64,000 nucleotides of DNA, from NCBI GenBank assembly GCA_041402045.1, contig JAWKSZ010000011.1, positions 83,299 to 147,298 of the forward strand, in the 5' to 3' direction. A program made the translations under genes and the position numbers. Source of the stretch: JAGQRJ01 sp041402045. Its GTDB lineage: Bacteria > Planctomycetota > J058. Below the pieces are notes generated by a model, which saw only the letters and a list, made by a program, of their open reading frames with translations, searched no databases and had not been told where the DNA came from. Within the stretch, counting starts at the first letter, position 1; the number at the start of each line of letters is the position of its first letter. Positions 50,509 through 58,062 of the stretch are shown here, one piece after another.

Positions 50509-52667
50509 CGGCCGCCCAGCGCGGCGATCCGCTCGCGGGCGAGCTCGCGCTCGTCGGCGTCGCGGTGCCACTCCGCGATCTCGCGCCAGGTAGCGAGGGC
50601 CTCGCGGCGGCGGCCGAGGGCCTCGAGGGCCTGGGCCAGGATCACCCGGGGCCACTCCAGGGCGGGGTCGCTGGAGAGGGCCTGGCGCGCGAAGCGCACC
50701 GCGCCCTCGTGGTCGCCGAGCTTGTGCTGCAGCAGCGCCTTGACCGCGACGCCTTCCCCCGGGACCCAGGGGCGCAGGTCGAGCTCCTCGACCAGGGGCG
50801 CGGCGGCCTCGTACTGCTCCTGGAGCACGTAGGCCCGGGCCAGGCCAGCGAGGGCCAGGGGCGTGCGCCCGTCCTCCTCGAGCACCCCCTCCCACTCGAG
50901 GGCCGACTCCTCGACCCGACCGAGCTCGAGCAGGGCCCGGGCGTGGTCCATGCGGTAGTCCAGGCGCGCGGGCTCGTCGGACAGCGCGCGCTCGAGGGGC
51001 CCCAGCGCCTCCTGGTAGCGGCGCAGGGCGACCAGGGCCCGGCCCTCGATCCCGAAGGTCTCGACGACCTCCGGGTGCTCGGCCCTGAGCGCGCGGGCCT
51101 CGGAGAGCGACGCGTCGGGGCGCACGAACAGGAGCACGTGGCAGCGCTCCAGGCGATCGCCGATCCAGGTCAGGTCGCGCTGCATGAGCTCGCGCACCGC
51201 GCGCTCGTAGTCCGTGCGCGCGTTGGTGTCGGCGAACAGGTCCAGGAGCTGCCCGTAGAGGTAGACCCTGTGGATCTCGAACCCCAGCGCGCGGCGGCCG
51301 TCCTCCAGCGCGTCGGCGCGACGGCCGAGCTCGAGGAACGCCAGGGCGCGCTCGACCCGCGCCTCGGCCCCGTCCTCGAGCTCGATACAGCGGGTGAACG
51401 CCTCGATCGCGTCCTCCAGCCGCTCGAGGTAGGTCAGCGCCCGGCCCTCCTCCAGCCGCAGGCGCGCGTCCCGCGGCGCCAGGGCCTGGGCCCGAGCGAG
51501 GAAGCTCAGCGCCTCCTCGGGCTCCCCCAGGTCGAGGGTCACCTCGGCCCGCAGGCGCCAGGCCTCGACCGAGCCCGGGTCGAGGGCCGTCGCCTCCGCC
51601 GCGGCGAGGAGCGCCTGCTCGTAGCGCCGCTCGTCGAGCAGGGCCCGGGTGTCGACCAACTGGCGCTCGAGGCGGGTCAGCTCGCGCACCGGGGGCGCGG
51701 GCTCCTGGGGCTCGACGGGGCGGGGCGCGCGCGCGTCGGCCACGGGCGCGGCCGACCGGCGCAGGAGCAGCGCCACCCCCAGCCCTACAACGACGATCAC
51801 CCCCGCGAGGAGGCCCACCGCCCCCGGCAGCGGGCTCCGCGGCGCCGGGGCCTCGCCCTGGAGGTAGTCGCGCAGCGCGGCGGCGAGGTGCGCCGCGCGG
51901 TCGAAGCGGTGCACCGGGTCCTTCTCGAGGCAGCGCAGGCAGATCGCCTCCAGCGCCGGGTCGACCTCGGGCCTGAGCGCGTGCACCGGCGTCGGGCGCT
52001 CCTTGACCGTGGCCACGATCAACTGCGCGAGGTTCTCGCCCTCGATCGGGACCTGCCCGGTGAGCGCGAAGTAGAGCACGCCCCCGATCCCGTAGACGTC
52101 GGTCGCGGGGCCGACCTGGTCCTTGCGTCCCTGGGCCTGCTCGGGGGCGAGGAAGCCCGGGGTCCCCATGAAGACGCCGGTGCGGGTCAGGCGCGTGCGG
52201 TCGTTGAGCTCGAGGGCCAGGCCGAAGTCGGTGACGTGGGGCCGCCCGCGGCGGTCGAGGAGCACGTTGTCGGGCTTGAGGTCGCGGTGCAGGATCCCGC
52301 GGTCGTGGGCGTGGGCCAGCGCCTCGGCCAGGGCCAGGGCCAGCTCGGCGGCCTCGCGCTGGCCGTAGGGCCCGCCCTGGGTCACCCGCGCGGTGAGGGT
52401 CTCCCCGTCTATGAACTCGAGCACCAGGAACGGGATCCCGTCGTGGAGCCCCGCGTCGAACACGCGCACGATCCCGGCGTGGTTGAGCTGGCGCAGGCTG
52501 CGGATCTCGCGGTCCATGCGCCGCACGAGGTGCTGCGAGCGCAGCTCCGGGTGCAGGAGCTTCAGCGCCACCGTCTCGCCGCCGACCATGTCCTCGGCGC
52601 GATACACCCTGCCCGTGCCCCCCTCGCCGAGGACCTCGAGCCGACGGTAGCGGTTGATCGAGCTCAC
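50505..52667 (-). CDS. Membrane Ser/Thr protein kinase with TPR-like sensor domain
   Basis: A 720-residue protein with a kinase domain at about 1-270: LEVLGEGGTGRVY, Lys in VALKLLHPE, catalytic ILHRDLKPDNVLL, DFGLALE and GTPGFLAPEQAQGR. One membrane helix follows (LLAGVIVVVGLGVALLL). About 400 residues of TPR-type helices come next (AEATALDPGSVEAWRLRAEV, AFTRCIELEDGAEARVERAL), probably outside the membrane. The GTG at 52667 is only 6 nt from a -10-like hexamer, suggesting a leaderless transcript. It is divergent from a paralogous kinase 77 bp away. Targets unknown. Confidence 0.93.
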   Translation of the reverse strand: MSSINRYRRLEVLGEGGTGRVYRAEDMVGGETVALKLLHPELRSQHLVRRMDREIRSLRQLNHAGIVRVFDAGLHDGIPFLVLEFIDGETLTARVTQGGPYGQREAAELALALAEALAHAHDRGILHRDLKPDNVLLDRRGRPHVTDFGLALELNDRTRLTRTGVFMGTPGFLAPEQAQGRKDQVGPATDVYGIGGVLYFALTGQVPIEGENLAQLIVATVKERPTPVHALRPEVDPALEAICLRCLEKDPVHRFDRAAHLAAALRDYLQGEAPAPRSPLPGAVGLLAGVIVVVGLGVALLLRRSAAPVADARAPRPVEPQEPAPPVRELTRLERQLVDTRALLDERRYEQALLAAAEATALDPGSVEAWRLRAEVTLDLGEPEEALSFLARAQALAPRDARLRLEEGRALTYLERLEDAIEAFTRCIELEDGAEARVERALAFLELGRRADALEDGRRALGFEIHRVYLYGQLLDLFADTNARTDYERAVRELMQRDLTWIGDRLERCHVLLFVRPDASLSEARALRAEHPEVVETFGIEGRALVALRRYQEALGPLERALSDEPARLDYRMDHARALLELGRVEESALEWEGVLEEDGRTPLALAGLARAYVLQEQYEAAAPLVEELDLRPWVPGEGVAVKALLQHKLGDHEGAVRFARQALSSDPALEWPRVILAQALEALGRRREALATWREIAEWHRDADERELARERIAALGGR

Positions 52668-52673
52668 GCGCCC

Positions 52674-52737
52674 AGTATCGCCCACGCGCACGGTCGCTGC
52701 TCGCGGCCGGGCGCGGGCGCGACCGGGAGGCCATACT
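52674..52737. promoter_or_regulatory. Mirror-image promoters for two divergent kinase genes
   Basis: GATACTGGGCGC precedes GTG on the minus strand and CATACTGGGCGCC precedes GTG on the plus strand, so the region is an inverted repeat with an ~54 bp centre. In both directions the -10-like hexamer ends 6-7 nt before the start codon without SD. Balanced, leaderless expression of both kinases is suggested. Confidence 0.5.
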
Positions 52738-52744
52738 GGGCGCC

Positions 52745-54937
52745 GTGAGCGGACTCGAGCGCTACCGACTGGAGGACCTCCTCGGGCAAGGAGGCATGGG
52801 CGCCGTGTACCGCGCCCGCGACCTGCAGAGCCTGGAGCCGGTGGCGGTCAAGCTCCTGCACCTGCCCTCGCAGCGCGCGCGGGAGCGCATGCTGCGCGAG
52901 ATCCGCGCCCTGGCGGCCCTCGACCACCGCGGGATCGTGCGCGTGCGCGACGCCGGCGCCCACGAGGGCTCGCCCTTCGTGGTCCTGGACTTCGTGCAGG
53001 GCGAGACCCTGACCGACCGCGTGAACCGCGAGGGCCCCTGCACGAGCTTCGTCGCCGCGGAGCTGGCCCGCGACCTGGCCGAGGCCCTCGACCACGCCCA
53101 CGCCCGCGGCGTCGTGCACCGCGACGTGAAGCCCGACAACGTGCTCGTCGACGCCGGCGGCGCGCCGCGGCTCACCGACTTCGGGCTCTCGACCCAGACC
53201 CACGAGGAGCAGGAGCGCCTGACCCAGAGCGGCGCGCTGCTCGGGACCCCGGGGTTCCTCGCCCCCGAGCAGGCCGAGGGCCGCCGCGACGCGATCGGGC
53301 CCCTGAGCGACGTCTACGGCGTGGGCGGCGTGCTCTACTTCGCGCTCACCGGCCGCCCCCCGATCACCGGCACCAGCCTGCACGAGGTCGTGGCCGCGAC
53401 CTGTCACAAGAAGCCCCAGCCCCCGCAGGAGCTGAACCCCGAGGTCGACCCGCGCCTGGCCAAGGTGTGCCTGCGCTGCCTGGAGAAGGCGCCGGAGGCG
53501 CGCTACCCCAGCGCCGAGGCCCTGGCCCAGGCCCTGGACGAGGTGCTGACCACGCCCCGCCGCGCGGTGGGCGGGGGCTGGCTGTGGCTGGGCCTCGGCC
53601 TCGCGGGCGGGCTCGCCGTGGGCGGCGGGGTGGTCCTGGGCACGCTCAACTCGGGGCCCACCCCTCCCCCGAGCGTCTCCGCGCCTCAACCGGTCGCCGC
53701 CTCCCCCGACCCCGACGACCGAGGCGAGACCCCCGAGTTCCTCGCGCTGTGCACGCAGGCCCAGGAGCGGGGCAACGCGGGCCACCCCGCCGAGGCGCTG
53801 GAGCTGGCTCTGCGCGCGGCGGAGCTCGCCCCCCGCTCGGCCCGAGGCTGGTTCACCTGCGGAGTGGCCTGCATGGCGCTCAAGGACCTGGTGGCGGCCC
53901 GGGGCTACTTCGAGCGCGCGCGCGACCTCGAGCCCGAGCGCTCCAGCGTGCGCCTGAACCTGGGGGTGTGCTATGCCTCGAGCGGCGAGCTCGAGATCGC
54001 CCTCGAGGAGCTCGACCTGGCGATCGCGCTCAAGGACGACGCGATCGCGCGGGTTCAGCGCAGCCTGGTGTATCGCGACCAGGGCAACCGCACCGCCGCC
54101 CTCGCCGACCTGGCCCAGGTGCTCGAGCTGCACCCCGCGCCGTCCGAGCTGATCAACGGGGCCCACGCCGCCGAGGACCTCCGCGAGGTCGAGCTCCAGC
54201 GCCGCTTCCTCGTGGCCCTGGCCGAGGCCGTGGGGCTCGCCCCCCACGAGCGCCTGGAGCGCGCGCGGCTCGTGCTCCCGCTGCGCCCCGAGGTGGCCCT
54301 CGCCGACGCCGACGCGTATCTGCTCCAGGACCCGGACTCGACCCAGGCGCGCTTCCAGCGCGCGCGCGCGCTGGCGGAGCTCGCGCGCTGGGAGGAGGCC
54401 TGGGAGGCCGTGAAGCGCGTGCCCTACGACTGCCCCGAGTCCCTGCGCGCCCGCGAGCTCGAGGTCACCACCGCCTACTACCTCGCGCGCTACGAGGACG
54501 CCGTGGCCGCCTGGCAGACCCTCGCGCCGCTGGGCCGCGCCGTCACGGTGGGGCGGACCTTCGCCTGCCTGTGCTTGATCGAGCTCGGGCGCGTGGACGA
54601 GGCCCAGGCGCTCGTCGCCCGCGAGCTCGAGCGCGACACCGCGCTCGCCGTGCAGCTGCGCGCGGCGCTGGCCTTCGCCCGCGGCGACCTGGACACGACC
54701 CGCAACGCCCTCGTCGCCTCGGCGCAGTACGGGAGCGAGGCGCCGGACTGGTTCGTGGGGGTCCACGCCCGGGCCCTGGACCAGGTCGGGCGGCCCGAGG
54801 CGTTGGCGATCTACCGCACCCTGCTCACGGCCAAGTTCCTGAACCCGGACCTGAAGCGGCTGGCGCGCCTGCGCGTGGCCGCCCTCGAGGCCCAGACCCC
54901 GCTCGAGGACGCGCCGCCCGACGCGGGCGGGCGCTGA
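52745..54937 (+). CDS. Membrane Ser/Thr protein kinase with TPR-like domain
   Basis: A 730-residue paralogue of the divergent kinase. Kinase domain: LEDLLGQGGMGAVY, Lys in VAVKLLHL, catalytic VVHRDVKPDNVLV, DFGLSTQ and GTPGFLAPEQAEGR. Membrane helix: WLWLGLGLAGGLAVGGGVVL. The C-terminal ~420 residues contain TPR-like repeats (ALELALRAAELAPRSARGWF, ARGYFERARDLEPERSSVRL). The GTG at 52745 lies 7 nt after CATACT. The two kinases share the motif order and are probably a duplicated pair. The TGA lies 2 bp before the palindrome at 54940. Confidence 0.93.
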   Translation: MSGLERYRLEDLLGQGGMGAVYRARDLQSLEPVAVKLLHLPSQRARERMLREIRALAALDHRGIVRVRDAGAHEGSPFVVLDFVQGETLTDRVNREGPCTSFVAAELARDLAEALDHAHARGVVHRDVKPDNVLVDAGGAPRLTDFGLSTQTHEEQERLTQSGALLGTPGFLAPEQAEGRRDAIGPLSDVYGVGGVLYFALTGRPPITGTSLHEVVAATCHKKPQPPQELNPEVDPRLAKVCLRCLEKAPEARYPSAEALAQALDEVLTTPRRAVGGGWLWLGLGLAGGLAVGGGVVLGTLNSGPTPPPSVSAPQPVAASPDPDDRGETPEFLALCTQAQERGNAGHPAEALELALRAAELAPRSARGWFTCGVACMALKDLVAARGYFERARDLEPERSSVRLNLGVCYASSGELEIALEELDLAIALKDDAIARVQRSLVYRDQGNRTAALADLAQVLELHPAPSELINGAHAAEDLREVELQRRFLVALAEAVGLAPHERLERARLVLPLRPEVALADADAYLLQDPDSTQARFQRARALAELARWEEAWEAVKRVPYDCPESLRARELEVTTAYYLARYEDAVAAWQTLAPLGRAVTVGRTFACLCLIELGRVDEAQALVARELERDTALAVQLRAALAFARGDLDTTRNALVASAQYGSEAPDWFVGVHARALDQVGRPEALAIYRTLLTAKFLNPDLKRLARLRVAALEAQTPLEDAPPDAGGR

Positions 54938-54939
54938 CG

Positions 54940-55098
54940 AGTGCTGTGCGTCAGAAGTTTCGGTACAGGTCGCGCAGCAATCGTCGTCCCTGGCAAGGCG
55001 TGAGGAGGGAGCAATGCGGGCCATTGTGACCGACGAACAACACAGCCAGGGGCGGCGAGGGCAAGCGAGATGTACCGAAACCTCTGACGTGCAGCACT
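54940..55098. repeat. Stop-codon-anchored palindrome, copy 6, between convergent stops
   Basis: AGTGCTG..GTCAG.AGTTTCGGTACA (54940-54967) pairs with 55071-55098 at 25 of 28 positions, two of the three mismatches being pairable in RNA. The inner sequences CCCTGGC/GCCAGGG and CAATG/CATTG extend the fold. It fills the gap between the TGA of the kinase (54935-54937) and the TAG of the minus-strand gene (55097-55099), so it could serve as a bidirectional terminator. Confidence 0.75.
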
Positions 55099-55831
55099 AG
55101 GGGCGCAGCGCGGCCAACACTGCGCGCTGCGCGCTGCGGTAGGCCACCGGCGGGGCGAGCCCCAGCTCGGCCAGGAGCGTGGTCACGCCCTCGAGGGCCT
55201 GGCGCCGGCGCCGCAGGAGGTCCGGGTCCTCGGTCTGCGCCCAGCCGAGGAGCGCCTCGGGCACCTCGAACAGGCTCGAGAAGCCGTCGGGCACCGTGCT
55301 CCCCAGATACATGGCGATCTGCTCCGAGCGCCGCAGCTCGCCGCGCAGCAGCGGCGTGGCCCGGGTCGCCTCCCAGTTCATGACCGCGAGCAGGGTCGCG
55401 TTCACGAGCTGCAGCGCGGTGTCGCGCTCGTAGTGGAACTCCGCCATGTAGTAGCCCTCGTCGGCGTAGCGAGGATCGGGTTCGAGCGCCGCGACCGCCT
55501 CGGCCACGGCCGGGAGCCCGCTGAACACCGCCCGCGCGGCGCTCGGCAGGTCGAACAGCGCCAGCCCGTAGATCCAGCTCGCGAGGCTCAGCGCGTCGGG
55601 CTCGGCGCCGAGGATCAGGTCCAGCGCGCCGTCGAGGTCGTGGAACGCGCACCACTCGGCGAGGTCCTCGGCCAGGAGCGGCTGCAGCCCCGGGTGCCCG
55701 GCGAAGGCCAGGAGCAGGAGCTGCTCGCGGCGCAGCTCCCCCGCGCGCACCTGCTCCAGGAGCAGCCGCGCCGCGGCGTGGGGGTCGCGGGCGTCGGCCT
55801 CACGCTCGTGAGCCCTGCGCCGCGCGTCCAT
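55097..55831 (-). CDS. Hypothetical protein
   Basis: A 244-residue soluble, largely helical protein. The N-terminal region (DPHAAARLLLEQVRAGELRR and EQLLLLAFAGHPGLQPLLAE) resembles the helical start of TPR/HEAT-like scaffolds. The central part holds aromatic-rich helices (YADEGYYMAEFHYERDTALQ). No motif of known function. It begins directly after the alpha/beta hydrolase stop and is probably co-transcribed with it. Confidence 0.65.
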   Translation of the reverse strand: MDARRRAHEREADARDPHAAARLLLEQVRAGELRREQLLLLAFAGHPGLQPLLAEDLAEWCAFHDLDGALDLILGAEPDALSLASWIYGLALFDLPSAARAVFSGLPAVAEAVAALEPDPRYADEGYYMAEFHYERDTALQLVNATLLAVMNWEATRATPLLRGELRRSEQIAMYLGSTVPDGFSSLFEVPEALLGWAQTEDPDLLRRRRQALEGVTTLLAELGLAPPVAYRSAQRAVLAALRP

Positions 55832-56759
55832 TCAGCGGCTGGCCACCGGCGCCGCGTCGACGGCGTATTCCTCGAGGAAGGACTCCACCGCGGCGTGCAG
55901 CGCCCGGGGCTGCTCCACGATCGCGGCGTGAGAGCCCTCGCGGAACACGAACAGCTGCGCGTTGGGCAGGAGGTCGGCGACCTCCTCCGAGAGGTAGAAG
56001 GGCGTGAACAGGTCGCGCTCCCCGGCCACGACCAGGGTCGGCTGCTTGATCTCCGCCGCCCGGGGCTCGGCGTTGTGGGTGGCCATGTTCTCGGCCATGC
56101 GCAGGAACACCACCGGCGAGGAGCTGCGCGAAGTGGTCGAGGTAGGCGTCGAGGTCGCGCTGGGGCATGCGCGTGGGGTGCACGAGCCCGGCCTTGCGCG
56201 CGAGCCAGCTCACGATCTGCCGCCCGCGGGGGTGGGTCATGAGCAGCTTCTTGACCGCGGTCACCACGTCGGGGATCGCGAGCCCCACGCGGTAGCTGAT
56301 CATGAACGAGATCAGCGAGAGCACCTCGCGGTCGAGGAAGGTGTGCACCGGCGCGCCCAGCGCGCCCAGGCAGGGGACCAGCGCCGCGACGCGCTCGGGG
56401 TCCTGATACGCGCAGGTGTAGACCACCTGGCAGCCCATGCTGTGCCCGAACAGGATCGCGCGCTCGTGGCCGAAGGCGTCGAGCACCGCGATCGCGTCCC
56501 GGGCGTTCTCCTCGATCGTGAGGCGGTCGAAGTCGCGGGGCGCCTCGCTCTCGCCGTGGCCGCGGTAGTCGAAGCAGATCACCGGGCGGGTGGGGGCGAA
56601 GTGGTCCTCGAGGTAGTGCCAGAAGATCGTGGAGACCCCGATCCCGTTGGCGCAGAGCATGGGCGTGCCGGTCGCGCCCGGGACCCAGGTCTGCCGCGCG
56701 TAGAGCAGCGTCCCGTCCCCGGCCTCGACCCACACCTCTCGCCGTCGTCTGCGGAGCAT
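55832..56759 (-). pseudogene. Alpha/beta hydrolase, frameshifted
   Basis: The first ~210 residues (from the ATG at 56759) have the hydrolase core: VICFDYRGHGESEAP, nucleophile Ser in LFGHSMGCQVV and ALVPCLGALGAPVHTF. Near 56,117-56,135 the frame shifts by one. The last ~95 residues continue in the next frame (VVFLRMAENMATHNAEP, then PTLVVAGERDLFTPFY with the catalytic Asp, and REGSHAAIVEQP with the His) to the TGA at 55832. All three catalytic residues exist, so the gene was functional recently or the shift is a sequencing error. Substrate unknown. A -10-like TACACT lies 6 nt upstream with no SD. Confidence 0.82.
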
Positions 56760-56765
56760 GGGAGG

Positions 56766-56771
56766 AGTGTA
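56766..56771 (-). promoter_or_regulatory. Putative -10 TACACT, leaderless-type spacing
   Basis: On the minus strand TACACT ends 6 nt before the ATG at 56759. The bases between (CCTCCC) cannot pair as a Shine-Dalgarno sequence. Confidence 0.45.
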
Positions 56772-56863
56772 TGCAAGAGAGCCCGCCCGCGCGACGCCGG
56801 GCGCGCGGGGTGCGTCCCCCGCACGCCCGGCCCCCCGGGCCCGCAGCGGTCGGGGGCCTGGAG

Positions 56864-56869
56864 TAGGAT
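56864..56869 (+). promoter_or_regulatory. Putative -10 hexamer TAGGAT
   Basis: TAGGAT is 31 nt before the ATG at 56901, and the SD-like AAGGTTGG lies between. The same hexamer occurs before purC. Confidence 0.4.
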
Positions 56870-56900
56870 CGGCGCCTGGAGTGCGAGCAAGGTTGGTTCC

Positions 56901-57290
56901 ATGACGACTCACGAACGCCTCGAGTTCTTGGCCCGGCACTACGCCCAGGGCCTGCGCCCGTTCCTGTTGCACGGGGGCAGCGCCGCCGAGCGCGCGACCT
57001 TCGCCGCCGCGATCCACGCCCACAGCGGGCTCGCGACGCCGCTGCACACCCTGGAGGGGACCGACCCGGCCCTCGCCGCGGTGCCCCAGGGCGAGCACGT
57101 GTTCCTGACCGAGGTCGAGGCCCTGAGCGAGGCGGCGCAGGCCGAGCTCCTGGCGGGGATCCGCGCCGAGCGCTGGCGCCTGATCGCCGGGACCCAGGGC
57201 GAGGAGCCCGACCGCCTGAGCGAGGAGCTCTACGCCCTGCTCGAGGCCGGCTACGTCGCCGTCAGCGCCCCGGAGCCCGTCGCCGTCTAG
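56901..57290 (+). CDS. Miniature degenerate NtrC-type AAA+ protein
   Basis: A 129-residue protein whose order of elements mirrors a sigma-54 activator ATPase core but compressed. LLHGGSAAERATFAAAIHAH occupies the Walker A place without the GxxGxGK lysine. VFLTEVEALSEAAQAELL corresponds to the Walker B/helix 'LFLDEIGDM..Q..LL', with Asp replaced by Thr. WRLIAGTQ corresponds to 'RIIAATN'. LSEELYALLEAGYVAVSAPE corresponds to 'FREDLYYRL..V.I.LPP'. ATP hydrolysis is therefore unlikely. It may be a pseudo-ATPase regulator. The ATG at 56901 has SD AAGG and the -10 TAGGAT upstream. The gene ends directly at the giant palindrome. Confidence 0.6.
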   Translation: MTTHERLEFLARHYAQGLRPFLLHGGSAAERATFAAAIHAHSGLATPLHTLEGTDPALAAVPQGEHVFLTEVEALSEAAQAELLAGIRAERWRLIAGTQGEEPDRLSEELYALLEAGYVAVSAPEPVAV

Positions 57291-58062
57291 CGAGCGCCGC
57301 CGCGTCGCGGCGTTCCTGCCGCGGCGCAGCGTCTCGCTCCGGCGGCGCCCTCCCCGTCGCGGAGCTTCCGTGTCTGGTGTGTCTCCAGGGGGCGCTTTCG
57401 GACCAGGGACTTCCGTGTCTTCCGTGTTCCTCTCCCAGGCTCGCCGCCGAGCGAGCGTGCCCGCGGAGCTCCGCTGCCGAAGGACCGCACCGGCGACAAT
57501 GGATTTAACCACCGAGCTCCGCTGGGACACGCCGGTGTCGCACTCCGCGGGCAAGAGACACCTAAGACACCGAGTCCCGCTGAAACAGGCCGTCGCTCGC
57601 CTCCGAGAGCAAGAGACACCGAGCTCCGCGCCTGGGCTCCCGTACCGAGCAATGAGCACCCTGATCCTCGGACTCCTCGGCCGGTACGTCGGCGCGCGAG
57701 GTCCACGCGGAGCTCGGTGTCTCTTGCCATGGAGCGCCGCGAAGGGAGCGACCGAGCGGAGCTCGGTGCCTTCGGTGCTTCTTGGTAGCGCGCCCGCAGG
57801 ACGGTTCCTCAGCAGCGGAGCTCGGTGGTTCGATCCATTGTCGCCGGTGCGGTCCCTCAGCAGCGGAGCTCCGCGGGCGCGGTGGCTTGGCGGCGAGCCT
57901 GGGAGAGGAACACGGAAGACACGGAAGACACGGAAGTCCCTGATCCGAAAGCGCCCCTCTGGAGACACACCAGACACGGAAGCTCCGCGACGGGGAAGGC
58001 GCCCCGGCGCGCCGCCGGAGCGAGACGCTGCACTCCTTGGCTCTCCAATCCTGCGCCCCTAC
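57291..58062. repeat. Giant intergenic foldback palindrome (~770 bp)
   Basis: The left arm 57326-57522 and right arm 57815-58031 are reverse complements with high identity; the right arm has one extra GGAAGACAC unit and a short GC insert. The 292 bp centre contains a perfect 20 bp inverted repeat (57610-57629 and 57707-57726, core GACACCGAGCTCCGC). GCGGAGCTC(C/G)G recurs many times, and three GGAAGACAC units lie in a row in the right arm. It fills the space between the stops at 57290 and 58063. Open frames across it are repeat shadows, not genes. Confidence 0.85.

Noticed and set aside
57828..57845. tRNA T-arm-like GGTTCGATCC
   Set aside because: No acceptor, D or anticodon arms can be paired around it; it is part of the foldback arm.
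57355..57980. Long open reading frames across the giant palindrome
   Set aside because: They arise from the GGAAGACAC and GAGCTCCGC repeats (low-complexity FRVFRVFRV-type translation) in both directions and have no start signal or family pattern.
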